Source: Bacillus sp. 2205SS5-2 (GTDB taxonomy: Bacteria; Bacillota; Bacilli; Bacillales; Bacillaceae_K). From it: 64,000 bases of DNA. The position numbers and the translations under genes were made by a program. The stretch lies in the NCBI RefSeq assembly GCF_037024155.1, contig NZ_JAYKTS010000004.1:155897-219896 (forward strand). The letters run 5' to 3'. Within the stretch, counting starts at the first letter, position 1; every line of letters starts with the position of its first letter. A model generated the notes under the pieces. The model was not told where the DNA came from. It ran no database searches and was given only the letters and a program-made list of their open reading frames with translations. Shown here in pieces: positions 44,896-53,144 of the stretch.

Positions 44896-44911
44896 TGTGA
44901 TGTCCCTCACA
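44896..44911. promoter_or_regulatory. FNR box upstream of the hemerythrin-like gene
   Basis: TGTGATGTCCCTCACA, perfect half-sites. A -10 TAGTAT (44930-44935) gives a start point close to 41.5 bases from the box centre for the rightward gene at 44987. Effect on the leftward moaB operon is unclear. Confidence 0.75.
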
Positions 44912-44986
44912 ACACGACACCATTTTTTATAGTATTTTTGACATATGAGTGATGGTTATGCTCAATTCAAGGAGGAATAATCTATA

Positions 44987-45520
44987 ATGTCTTGTCACAA
45001 TTTTATTAATTCACGAGAAGATGTTCCGTTATGTATAGCTTTACAAACGTTAAAAAATGAACATGGGCCCTTAAATGATCAAAAATTTGCTCTCTTTCAA
45101 GAAGCCAGTACCATTTTAGAGATCACTTCTGAAAAAGAGAAATTAACTAGACTACAAATGCTTCGTTCTCAGGCTTTTCTATTTTTTGAAAGTCTTGAAT
45201 CTCATGCTGAAAAGGAAGAAGAATGTCTTTTTACGATGATGGCTGCCTATATTAATCGCCATGAAGGACCTCTCGCTGTAATGGAATATGAACATCATGA
45301 AGCAAAAAGATGTATGACAATGTTTTTAACTAATACGGAATCGCTCGATACAATTGTAACACTTGATGCAATTAATACTCAATGCCACCTTGTCATCGAA
45401 GCTTACCACATTTTAACTTCTCACTTTTTAAAAGAAGAACAGGTTCTTTTCCCAATGGCTGAAAACCTATTATCGGATGAAGAAAAGAATAGATTACTCG
45501 ATTTTGTTCATCCATCATAA
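44987..45520 (+). CDS. Hemerythrin-like cation-binding protein
   Basis: 177 residues, four-helix hemerythrin fold. Candidate iron ligands: His in NEHGPL, HAEKEEE, EYEHHEAKR, the central HLVIEAYH and HFLKEEQVLFP. AAGGAGG precedes the ATG. FNR-controlled and lying among nitrate genes, it may sense or buffer oxygen or nitric oxide; this is inference. Shares the HHE style with RIC at 57800. Confidence 0.82.
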   Translation: MSCHNFINSREDVPLCIALQTLKNEHGPLNDQKFALFQEASTILEITSEKEKLTRLQMLRSQAFLFFESLESHAEKEEECLFTMMAAYINRHEGPLAVMEYEHHEAKRCMTMFLTNTESLDTIVTLDAINTQCHLVIEAYHILTSHFLKEEQVLFPMAENLLSDEEKNRLLDFVHPS

Positions 45521-45580
45521 GAAAAACGCAAGTCTGCTATTGTTAGACTCTCAAAATTTTTTTCAATAGTCCTTTAATAG

Positions 45581-45742
45581 GGTTCTTTTCGTCTATATTG
45601 TTGCTATTTCAACTAACTTTAGATGGAATTCTCCCTATTGCCGTTGATTCCCATCAAAAAGAGGCAAAAAGATCCCCCAATACAATACTATCTCATCGTT
45701 TATTGACTGGTTCCAAAAGCAACGATTTTTGTGAAAACAGCC
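45581..45742. mobile_element. MITE-like element, copy 9
   Basis: GGTTCTTTTCGTCTATATTG left end and inverted GGCTGTTTTCACAAAAATCG right end; core with complementary arms around CTCCCTATTGCCG. Flanks do not match well, so it is an older copy. Confidence 0.8.
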
Positions 45743-45754
45743 TAAATCAACAAT

Positions 45755-45804
45755 AAAAAGCTCCACTGTATGAATGGCTTTCTCTCATACGGTGGAGCTT
45801 TTTT
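45755..45804. terminator. Strong terminator before moaD
   Basis: Arms AAAAGCTCCACTGTATGA and TCATACGGTGGAGCTTTT, followed by T. It closes the leftward moeB-moeA-moaE-moaD operon. Confidence 0.88.
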
Positions 45805-45842
45805 CTACTGTTGCTTGTACAATAAAATAGATGACGCTCTTA

Positions 45843-46076
45843 TTATCCGCCACTAACGGGAGGAATTATGGCCACGATATCTCCAGATACGATCTTATCA
45901 TCATCGTTTGCGTATTCTTCATTTATTGCAACCATGACATTGCGAGCACCTGATACTTGATAATGGTCTTGTAGCCAATTTTTCAGTTGAACAACACTCA
46001 TGCCTTCTTCCTGTATCATGATCTCATTTTCTCCTACTTCTTCTTGAAGATGAGCAAATAATAGAACCTTTATCAT
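45843..46076 (-). CDS. moaD: Molybdopterin synthase small subunit MoaD
   Basis: 77 residues, ubiquitin-like, ending in the sulfur-carrying Gly-Gly (IPPVSGG). MoeB adenylylates this C-terminus and it then becomes a thiocarboxylate that MoaE uses. Overlaps the moaE stop by one base. Confidence 0.94.
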   Translation of the reverse strand: MIKVLLFAHLQEEVGENEIMIQEEGMSVVQLKNWLQDHYQVSGARNVMVAINEEYANDDDKIVSGDIVAIIPPVSGG

Positions 46077-46540
46077 TATACACCATCCTTTTCATCTGGT
46101 TCCCCGTTAGGATACCGTGTTTTCTCTCGTTGGTCTCCAATCCAGGTTTCGCCATCTTCCCAATGTTCCTTTTTCCAAATCGGAACCATTTCTTTAATTC
46201 GTTCAATGGCATATTCATTTGCTTCATATGCTACTTTTCGATGAGGAGAAGAAACGGCGATAACAACGGCGATATCAGATATGTCCAGTCGACCGATTCG
46301 GTGCGTAATCGCCATCTTTACATCGGGCCACTGCACTTTTGCTTCTTCGCCAATTTGAGCTAATTTTTTTACAGCCATCGGAACATAGGCTTGGTATTCT
46401 AAATAAACCGTCCGTTTATCTTGTGTCCATTCTCTTACTGTTCCAATGAACGTGGTGATCGCTCCTGCTTCTCTTCTCTCTACTTTCTTTATCACTTCTT
46501 TTACCTCTATCGGTGTACTTATCACTTCAAATTGTTCCAA
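46076..46540 (-). CDS. moaE: Molybdopterin synthase large subunit MoaE
   Basis: 154 residues. GAITTFIGTVRE near the start, HRIGRLDISDIAVVIAVSSPHR and IWKKEHWEDGETWIGD are MoaE hallmarks, with the catalytic Lys in the KKEHW segment. With MoaD it turns cPMP into molybdopterin. Confidence 0.95.
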   Translation of the reverse strand: MEQFEVISTPIEVKEVIKKVERREAGAITTFIGTVREWTQDKRTVYLEYQAYVPMAVKKLAQIGEEAKVQWPDVKMAITHRIGRLDISDIAVVIAVSSPHRKVAYEANEYAIERIKEMVPIWKKEHWEDGETWIGDQREKTRYPNGEPDEKDGV

Positions 46541-46558
46541 ATCAATCAGTCCTTACAT

Positions 46559-47836
46559 TCATTTTGAGGGCAAATCAAACTTGCTTTGCCCGTCTTGATC
46601 CTCTAATAGGTGAATCGCTACTTCCCTACCCCTTTCATATCCTCTTGTTCCACCCGGAAGCTCAATGAAAACGCTGGCATAAGCTAAAGACGACACGACA
46701 CTAGATTTGTCTAGTCCAGAAGGATAGGCAACTAACTTCCCCTCTTCATAAGCGATGGATCCACGAATAAATCGTGTGAAGGGATTGGGCTTTGTAAAAT
46801 CGACTCCTAGATACCCCTTGACTTTCTTCAAATAAGGATTTGGATTCCCAATGTAGGTACGAATGATGGGACGAGCAAGTAATTCAAACCCTACATAACA
46901 AGCAGAAGGATTACCAGACAACCCAAATAGTAATTTCCCGTCCTTTTCAGCAACGGTTGTCACACTGCCAGGCCTCATCCCAATCTTGTTAAAAAGCACT
47001 TTAGCCTTTATTTTTTTATAAATGTCAGGTAGATAGTCATAGTCCCCCACCGACACTCCACCTGTTGTAATCAGTAAGTCAACTTCTTTCAATGCATCCT
47101 TTACTTTCTTATAACAAGTCTCTACATTATCTTCGAATTGCCCAAAGTAAATTCCTTCTCCACCTGCACGTTCTATTTGAGCTAAGGCCATATACGTATT
47201 GCTGTTTCTAATTTTCCCAGGCTGTAATGGCTCATCAATCGTTAATAACTCACTTCCAGTCGCAATGACTCCTATTTTCGGTCTTTTACCAACAGGAATC
47301 TTACTGTAGCCAAAAGTAGCAAGCAAGGCAATGATGCCAGGGTTAATAGGTGTTCCCTTTGGAACGAGAATACTGCCCTTTTTAGTTTCTTCGCCTTTAA
47401 AGGAGATATTATCCCCCTTTTTATAGGAACGGTTAATATCCACCCAATTTTGATTGTCTACCTGATAAGAACGGGCTAACTCTAACATTACAACCGCATC
47501 GCATCCTGAAGGAATTTGGGCACCTGTCATAATTCTAACTGCTTGTCCTCTTTCCACGTTCCCTTCAAATACGCTACCTGCTCCAATTTCACCAACCACC
47601 TTTAATGTGATCGGACTGGTGCTTGAAGCCGATTTCGTGTCCTCTGCGAAAACCGCAAATCCGTCATATGGTGATCGATTAAAGGAAGGAACATCATGAT
47701 CTGCACGTAAGTCAGTTGCTAAGAACCTGCCAAGAGCGTTATGAATGGAAACTTCTTCTCTTTCTCCCTTTATTGCAAACATCATAACTTGTTCAATTGC
47801 TTCATGTACTTTGATGGGATTCCTTCTTTTGATCAA
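46559..47836 (-). CDS. moeA: Molybdopterin molybdenumtransferase MoeA
   Basis: 425 residues. FNRSPYDGFAVFAED, MTGAQIPSGCDAVVMLE, the MoCF domain TGSELL and TTGGVSVGDYDY, and GLSGNPSACYVGFE. Inserts molybdate into adenylylated molybdopterin. Lies between moeB and moaE in one operon with short gaps. Confidence 0.95.
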   Translation of the reverse strand: MIKRRNPIKVHEAIEQVMMFAIKGEREEVSIHNALGRFLATDLRADHDVPSFNRSPYDGFAVFAEDTKSASSTSPITLKVVGEIGAGSVFEGNVERGQAVRIMTGAQIPSGCDAVVMLELARSYQVDNQNWVDINRSYKKGDNISFKGEETKKGSILVPKGTPINPGIIALLATFGYSKIPVGKRPKIGVIATGSELLTIDEPLQPGKIRNSNTYMALAQIERAGGEGIYFGQFEDNVETCYKKVKDALKEVDLLITTGGVSVGDYDYLPDIYKKIKAKVLFNKIGMRPGSVTTVAEKDGKLLFGLSGNPSACYVGFELLARPIIRTYIGNPNPYLKKVKGYLGVDFTKPNPFTRFIRGSIAYEEGKLVAYPSGLDKSSVVSSLAYASVFIELPGGTRGYERGREVAIHLLEDQDGQSKFDLPSK

Positions 47837-47855
47837 GCTGAACTATCTCCTCTCA

Positions 47856-48869
47856 TTATCCAATTAATTGATAATACAGACTCTTTGCTTTTTCGATATC
47901 CTTAATTCCGTGAATAAGCGTCCGGCCATCCTTAAAAAAGACTAAGCGATAGGTTTGATATTGAAGGGATAATAAATAATCGTTTCTCTTCGTTTCTCCG
48001 ACACTTCTTAGTTTTTTTTCAAGTTCTACTAAATTGATGTCTTGCTGATTCGTTCGTATTTGAACCGCTTCTCTACCACATAGTACGGTCGTTTTGGTTT
48101 GATTTTCAACTTTCAAATAGGGATAGGACGGATTTTCTCCACAAGAAGGGCAGTCGATCTTCTTTGCTTTTTCCACATTCATGGTGTAATACTGATTATT
48201 CCATAGATCAAAGGTCATGAATCCTTTTCGTAAGGCTTTTTTATCCTCGACAAGAATTTTAAATGCTTCTGTTGTTTGGTGTACTGTGACCATTTGGACG
48301 GCAGGTGAAATAATTCCTGCTGTATCACATGTCGCCCCTTGTAATGGCACTTTTTCTAACAAACAATGAAAACAAGGGGTTTCACCAGGCCATATCGTAT
48401 AGCTCATTCCCGCACTTCCGACACAAGAACCATAAATCCAGGGAATCCCAAATTGATTTGCCAAATCATTGAGAATCATCCGAATGTCAAAGTTATCGGT
48501 CGAATCGAGGATGAGATCTACTCCACTTAGTAACGGAGGCAGCGACTGAGCGGTTGCATCCATTACTAAGGCTTCAATGTCTACATTTGAATTCACTTCA
48601 CGTAATCGGCGTTTCGCTGCAACCACTTTAGGTAATTGCAGTCGTGCATCATCTTCTGTATATAACTGTTGTCGTTGCAGATTACTCCATTCCACATAAT
48701 CTCGATCGATAATGGTGAGTTTTCCAACCCCTGCTCGTACAAGGATTTCTGCATTTGAAGTTCCAAGCGCACCAGCACCTAATATAAGCACGTGTTTTTT
48801 TATTAAATTGGCTTGGCCCATTGTTCCTATTGGTTTAAAAAGGATTTGCCTTGAATAACGTTCATTCAA
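47856..48869 (-). CDS. moeB: Molybdopterin synthase adenylyltransferase MoeB
   Basis: 337 residues: E1-like ATP-binding GAGALGTSNAEILVRAGVG, RQQLYTEDD, and DNFDIRMILND; active-site Cys region ATCDTAGIISP; zinc site CFHCL with CPSCG. The C-terminal 80 residues extend beyond the E1 core and may be a reduced rhodanese-like or other domain. Activates MoaD. First gene of moeB-moeA-moaE-moaD with an FNR box and -10 TTTAAT (complement of 48887-48892) upstream. Confidence 0.93.
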   Translation of the reverse strand: MNERYSRQILFKPIGTMGQANLIKKHVLILGAGALGTSNAEILVRAGVGKLTIIDRDYVEWSNLQRQQLYTEDDARLQLPKVVAAKRRLREVNSNVDIEALVMDATAQSLPPLLSGVDLILDSTDNFDIRMILNDLANQFGIPWIYGSCVGSAGMSYTIWPGETPCFHCLLEKVPLQGATCDTAGIISPAVQMVTVHQTTEAFKILVEDKKALRKGFMTFDLWNNQYYTMNVEKAKKIDCPSCGENPSYPYLKVENQTKTTVLCGREAVQIRTNQQDINLVELEKKLRSVGETKRNDYLLSLQYQTYRLVFFKDGRTLIHGIKDIEKAKSLYYQLIG

Positions 48870-48914
48870 TGAAACTCTTCCTCTCTATTAAATTGATATT
48901 TTGATAGCAATCAG

Positions 48915-48957
48915 AGTAATGTACATCACACCCCGATAGAATTGATACTCTTATAAT
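48915..48957. promoter_or_regulatory. Shared FNR box with divergent -10 elements
   Basis: AGTAATGTACATCACA at 48915-48930. Rightward TATAAT (48952-48957) and leftward TTTAAT (complement of 48887-48892) each put the box centre near -41.5, so one site could activate both the 178-residue gene and the moeB operon. Confidence 0.7.
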
Positions 48958-48979
48958 AAAGAGTAAACAAGCAGTGTGT

Positions 48980-48995
48980 AGTGATAAAGTTCACA
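48980..48995. promoter_or_regulatory. Second FNR-type box
   Basis: AGTGATAAAGTTCACA, 26 bases before the start codon at 49022 and downstream of the predicted start point. In that place bound FNR would block rather than activate; the role is uncertain. Confidence 0.5.
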
Positions 48996-49021
48996 ACCTA
49001 TTTACCAGGAGGGATTTTTCC

Positions 49022-49558
49022 ATGTTTTCAGTTCATTTAGATGTACCATCATCTTCATTCATTGAGGATTCATTAATCAATCAAAAGTTCATCAAAAAAA
49101 AGAATCAATATGTGTTAAATGAAAAAAGTACAATTCTTATTAACGCTATCATTGATTCTTCTCGTTGTAAATTAACGTTGGAATTTTCTCCCCAATTGAA
49201 CCTAGAACAATATGCGAGAATTCACCAAGTTCTTTCAAATTTGATTGAAGACTTGAGCGCAGTTTATGATGACACTAACAGTCTGTTAGGATATTTAAAA
49301 AATGGGGAAGGTGCCTATATCCTTACCAATTGGCACAAGTGGATCGACTTTTTACAACAAGCCAAACTGAAGACTTTAGAAGGAAAGAAAGTAAGAATCC
49401 TTGATGAAAATCAACTAGAGCTGGCAACTGGCCTGTTTGTCGGTTATCAAAAGAATGAGAACAGTGCTGTGATATCGAAATGTACGGTGATTACGCTCTT
49501 TGGAGAACGAACCTTTAAAGGGACTTCATTAACCATCGAAGCGACAAATGAGTGGTAA
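49022..49558 (+). CDS. Uncharacterised FNR-controlled protein
   Basis: 178 residues from ATG 49022 with AGGAGGG at eight bases. No membrane segment. I recognise no family. The N-terminal half looks alpha/beta (INAIIDSSRCKLTLEFSP), the C-terminal part carries KKVRILDENQLELATGLFVGY and GERTFKGTSLTIEA. The position in front of the reductase operon and the ideal FNR promoter suggest a role in nitrate metabolism or cofactor handling. Confidence 0.7.
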   Translation: MFSVHLDVPSSSFIEDSLINQKFIKKKNQYVLNEKSTILINAIIDSSRCKLTLEFSPQLNLEQYARIHQVLSNLIEDLSAVYDDTNSLLGYLKNGEGAYILTNWHKWIDFLQQAKLKTLEGKKVRILDENQLELATGLFVGYQKNENSAVISKCTVITLFGERTFKGTSLTIEATNEW

Positions 49559-49588
49559 AATGATCACTCTAGTTTTTTATGAGTCACA

Positions 49589-49640
49589 AAAAGGAGCGTG
49601 TTGGAAAGAGATTCACAATCTCTATCCGACACGCTCCTTT
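49589..49640. terminator. Bidirectional terminator
   Basis: Long stem AAAGGAGCGTGT / ACACGCTCCTTT with inner AGAGA/TCTCT, between the 178-residue gene and the converging reductase operon. Confidence 0.85.
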
Positions 49641-49654
49641 CAGCCTTAATTTAT

Positions 49655-49708
49655 GGATCTTTTCGTATACATTATTACTATTAACCCTATCATTTTGAGA
49701 AAACAGTT
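49655..49708. mobile_element. MITE-like element, copy 10, minimal (54 bp)
   Basis: Left end GGATCTTTTCGTATACATTATTAC and right end TTTTGAGAAAACAG with almost no core. Flanks TAATTTAT (49647-49654) and TTATTTAT (49709-49716), 7 of 8. The stop codon of the minus-strand gene (49709-49711) is in the flank. Confidence 0.7.
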
Positions 49709-49900
49709 TTATTTATACTCTTGTTTTCTCCAACCCAAGAAGGCGATAAAACAAACGATTGATGCCACAACACTTACACTAGTATACACCCATACATGCT
49801 CGTACTCTTCTCCAAAATACGCTTCAATGGTCCATTGAAGCATCACTACATTGACGGCAAGCGTAAGAAAAATAAGAAGCCAATAGCCTTTCTTACCCAT
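49709..49900 (-). CDS. Small membrane protein of the reductase operon
   Basis: 63 residues from ATG 49900 with GGAAGG upstream. Two membrane helices (YWLLIFLTLAVNVVMLQWTI and VWVYTSVSVVASIVCFIAFL) separated by EAYFGEEYEH. Overlaps the Rieske gene by 8 bases, so it is likely a small subunit or assembly factor of the complex. No family recognised. Confidence 0.7.
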   Translation of the reverse strand: MGKKGYWLLIFLTLAVNVVMLQWTIEAYFGEEYEHVWVYTSVSVVASIVCFIAFLGWRKQEYK

Positions 49901-50420
49901 GTCGTACCATCCTTCCGACCGCATAAACAGACCCATCTTTTACTTCTATTGCAATCATTGGTAATTCCCTTTGCGGTGGACCCGCCATCGGGTGACCACT
50001 TTCTACGCTAAAAAAGCCACGATGACATGGACACAGCAGAACTGACTCTTCTTTTTCATAAAAAACAGGACATTGTAAATGCGTACATTTGCTGTTATAC
50101 GCTTTCAACTCCCCCTCTTTTGTATGAACTAAGATAGCGGGTTCATCCTCGGTTGGGTAATTGAAGTTTTTCGAACTATCTTTTGGAATTTCTGATAGTC
50201 TGCCAATATATTTCCGATTAACCTCTTCCTCTTTTTCGCTTAATGCCAAAGCAGAGAAAGGAATCGTTGCTAAACCGATGGTAATAGAAGCCCCAACAGC
50301 TGATTTCAAAAAGGATCGCCGATTAAATTTGAGGTCTTCATCCCGGTTCAGGTTATCTATTAAATTAATCATATCTCCATTGGTCTGTTTCTGGTCTTTT
50401 TTGACTTTTTCCTTCGACAT
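49893..50420 (-). CDS. Rieske [2Fe-2S] protein with Tat signal
   Basis: 175 residues. A Tat-type twin-arginine segment (FNRRSFLKSAVGASITIGLA) begins at about residue 33 after a long hydrophilic N-terminus, as in QcrA. The Rieske ligands are CTHLQC and CPCHRGFF. The domain should sit outside the membrane, anchored by the uncleaved helix. Its place directly after the ferredoxin gene makes it an electron-transfer partner of the reductase; this combination is unusual. Confidence 0.88.
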   Translation of the reverse strand: MSKEKVKKDQKQTNGDMINLIDNLNRDEDLKFNRRSFLKSAVGASITIGLATIPFSALALSEKEEEVNRKYIGRLSEIPKDSSKNFNYPTEDEPAILVHTKEGELKAYNSKCTHLQCPVFYEKEESVLLCPCHRGFFSVESGHPMAGPPQRELPMIAIEVKDGSVYAVGRMVRHG

Positions 50421-50444
50421 GAGGATACTCTTCCTTTCTTTTCT

Positions 50445-50987
50445 TTAATCCGTATAAACACCAAAGAATTCCGGGACGAAATCCCATTTGTTTCCTTCTT
50501 GTGGTTTTTTCCCCTCTACTAAATTCATTTGCGCACGCTTGCGACGCAATTGCTGCATTTCGTCAAAATCAATAAAGCGGATCGCATCACTTGGACATAC
50601 CGATGCACACATTGGTGCGATGTCAAACTTGGAACGGTCATAGCACATGTCACATTTGTACATTTTATTTTCTTCAAAATCAAACTTAGGAATTCCGAAT
50701 GGACAGCCAAATGTACAGTTCCGGCAGCCGATACATTTTTCTTCCATCGCCGATAGTACGACACCTTCTTCAGTTATTTGGATAGCGTTCGCTGGACATA
50801 CCCTCGCACATGCAGGGTCTTTACATTGCATACACAACATCGGATATGTTTGCCGACTTTCGGTAAAGTCAATGTATTCAACATAGTTACGCTCTTTTGC
50901 ATCATGATCTCCGCATTCACGACAGGCTGCTTGACACGCTCGACAACCAATGCATCTTTCAAATTCTAAGTACATTATTTTATTCAT
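50445..50987 (-). CDS. Four-cluster ferredoxin subunit (NrfC/DmsB type)
   Basis: 180 residues with four cysteine quartets: CIGCRACQAAC, CMQCKDPACARVCP, CIGCRNCTFGCP and CDMCYDRSKFDIAPMCASVCP, enough for four [4Fe-4S] clusters. No export signal, so cytoplasmic. It would wire electrons between the membrane subunit and the molybdenum subunit. Separated by 33 bases from the catalytic gene. Confidence 0.9.
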   Translation of the reverse strand: MNKIMYLEFERCIGCRACQAACRECGDHDAKERNYVEYIDFTESRQTYPMLCMQCKDPACARVCPANAIQITEEGVVLSAMEEKCIGCRNCTFGCPFGIPKFDFEENKMYKCDMCYDRSKFDIAPMCASVCPSDAIRFIDFDEMQQLRRKRAQMNLVEGKKPQEGNKWDFVPEFFGVYTD

Positions 50988-51020
50988 GATTATTTCTCCC
51001 TCCTATTTAACGGTTCACTC

Positions 51021-53144
51021 CTAGATTTTTTCGAGTTTAAGTGAGCATACCTTAAACTCTGGCATTCTAGACATCGGATCGAGACAATCACTTGTTAATT
51101 GATTGACCGCTAACTCTTCTCCCCAATGATAAGGAACAAATACCGTATCTCTTCGAATGGCCTTCGTAATCTTCGTTTTAACAATCATATGAGATCTTGG
51201 GGTTGTTAACTTGACGAGCTCTCCGTCCTGTAGTCGGTACTGACTAGCTAGTGCTGGATGCATTTCTGCGAATGGTTCTGGGCACTGCTCCATGAGAAAA
51301 TCGACTCTTCTTGTTTGATTTCCTGTCAAATAATGAAACACAACACGACCTGTCGTTAAAAACAAGGGAAACTCTTTTGTAGGTACTTCTCCTGCTTCTT
51401 TCCACTCCACTGCTGCCAAATTTGCTTTTCCATCCGGTGTTCCAAAGGATTCGATAAACATCGTCGGTGTACCAGGATGATCTTCAGATGGACAAGGCCA
51501 GAATACCCCATCTTCTTTGTCAATTCGATCCCATGTAATCCCGTAATAATCTGCTTTTCCACCTTTTGTTGCAATGCGTAACTCTTCATAAATATCGCTT
51601 GCATTTTCATAGGGAAAATACTTGCCTCTTTCCATTCTATCTGCGATCATTTGGAATATTTTCCAATCCGGTTGTGACTCACCAAGAGGTTCACTTACTT
51701 TGCGGATTCGAATCACACGACCTTCTAAGTTGGTCGTTGTCCCTTCATCTTCTGCCCAGCTCGTCGCAGGTAGCACGACATCGGCAAATTGCGCGGTTTC
51801 TGATAAAAAGAAATCACTAACCACTAGAAAGTCTAACTTTCTAAATCCGTTCCAAATATGTTCAAGATTGGGTGCGGATACAGCCGGGTTGCTACAAATG
51901 ACATGCATACCACGAATGGCTCCTTTTTGAATTTCATCAAACATTTCATATGCGGATACCCCTGGGGCTGGCATTTCACTTGGATCGATTCCCCACACGC
52001 TGGAAATATAGTCAACAGCTGCAGGATCAGTTAATTTCCGATAGCCTGGTAGTAAGTCTGACTTTTGCCCATGCTCTCTTCCTCCTTGACCATTTCCTTG
52101 ACCCGTGAATGTAGCAACACCTGAAGCGAACTTCCCAATCTGGCCTCGTAGTAATGCCATAGATGTATACAGCGAAACATTATCGACCCCTTTGGATTGT
52201 TGTTCCACTCCTCGTGCAAACATGACAACGGACCGAGGCGACATGCCATATATATGAGCAGCTTTAATAATTTTTTCTACTGAAACGCCTGTAATCTCCG
52301 ATGTATAGGCTGGAGTGAATTTTTCCACATTTTGCTTCAATTCTTCAAAATTATTGCACCTCTTCTCCACATACTCTTGATCTACATATCCTTCTTTTAT
52401 AATGATATGTAGCATCCCGTTTGCTAACGCAGAATCTGTCCCTGGTTTTAAATCTAGATGAACATCAGCTACTCTGGCGGTTGGTGTTTCACGCGGATCG
52501 ACAACGATTAATTTCGCCCCTTTATCCTTCGCTTTCCAAAGCCATTGGATACTCGTTGGGTGACATTCCGCAGTATTCGACCCTGCGATAAAAAAACAAT
52601 CCGTATGTTCTAGTTCTGGCCACGGTAAAGTGGAACCTCTGTCCATTCCTAATGTTTTTAAGAATCCCCCTGCTGCAGAACTCATGCAAAAGCGACCGTT
52701 ATAATCAATAAATCTTGTGCCAAGCGCGACTCTTGCGTATTTTCCTACTAAATAACATTTTTCATTGGTCATTGAGACTCCACCAAAAACGGACAGTGCA
52801 TCTTTCCCACTTTCTGCTTGTAGCTTTTTAAAATTCTTTTCAATTAAGTCGAGTGCTTCTTCCCAAGATGACTCTACAAATTCACCATTCTTCTTGATTA
52901 GTGGTTTTAATATTCGATCCTCATGATCAATCGTTTGATAGGCTGTAACGCCTTTCGGACACATTTTCCCCTTAGTAACCGGCCAATCATAGCGAGGCTC
53001 TACTCCCACAACTTTTCCTGACTTTTCATTCACTCGTATATGCATACCACATTGCATGCCACAATAACAGCAATGAGTAGTGATTAGCTTTTCTCCTGGT
53101 TTATGAAGGTTTTTGACACCTTCTTTTGCGATAAATTGACTCAT
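51021..53144 (-). CDS. Molybdopterin oxidoreductase, Nap/Nas-type nitrate reductase
   Basis: 707 residues, no signal peptide. An N-terminal [4Fe-4S] site (Cys25, Cys28, Cys32, Cys62: CCYCGMQC...CPKG), a molybdenum-ligand Cys153 in GRFCMSSAAGG, as in NapA/NasC-type nitrate reductases and unlike NarG (Asp), then bis-MGD contacts (AGSNTAECHPTS, VVDPRETPTA, TGQGNGQGGREHG) and a C-terminal MGD domain (PLFLTTGRVVFHYLTGNQTRR). Linked to NarK, FNR and MGD genes, nitrate is the likeliest substrate, but other oxyanions are possible. Overlaps the membrane-subunit gene by 4 bases. Confidence 0.88.
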   Translation of the reverse strand: MSQFIAKEGVKNLHKPGEKLITTHCCYCGMQCGMHIRVNEKSGKVVGVEPRYDWPVTKGKMCPKGVTAYQTIDHEDRILKPLIKKNGEFVESSWEEALDLIEKNFKKLQAESGKDALSVFGGVSMTNEKCYLVGKYARVALGTRFIDYNGRFCMSSAAGGFLKTLGMDRGSTLPWPELEHTDCFFIAGSNTAECHPTSIQWLWKAKDKGAKLIVVDPRETPTARVADVHLDLKPGTDSALANGMLHIIIKEGYVDQEYVEKRCNNFEELKQNVEKFTPAYTSEITGVSVEKIIKAAHIYGMSPRSVVMFARGVEQQSKGVDNVSLYTSMALLRGQIGKFASGVATFTGQGNGQGGREHGQKSDLLPGYRKLTDPAAVDYISSVWGIDPSEMPAPGVSAYEMFDEIQKGAIRGMHVICSNPAVSAPNLEHIWNGFRKLDFLVVSDFFLSETAQFADVVLPATSWAEDEGTTTNLEGRVIRIRKVSEPLGESQPDWKIFQMIADRMERGKYFPYENASDIYEELRIATKGGKADYYGITWDRIDKEDGVFWPCPSEDHPGTPTMFIESFGTPDGKANLAAVEWKEAGEVPTKEFPLFLTTGRVVFHYLTGNQTRRVDFLMEQCPEPFAEMHPALASQYRLQDGELVKLTTPRSHMIVKTKITKAIRRDTVFVPYHWGEELAVNQLTSDCLDPMSRMPEFKVCSLKLEKI

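Noticed and set aside
48980..48995. Second FNR-like box as an activating site for the 49022 gene
   Set aside because: It lies downstream of the predicted start point and too near the start codon for activation; kept only as a possible repressing or fortuitous site.
51021..53144. NarG identity for the molybdopterin subunit
   Set aside because: Far too short (707 versus about 1200 residues), Cys instead of Asp as Mo ligand, and no narH/narJ/narI alongside.
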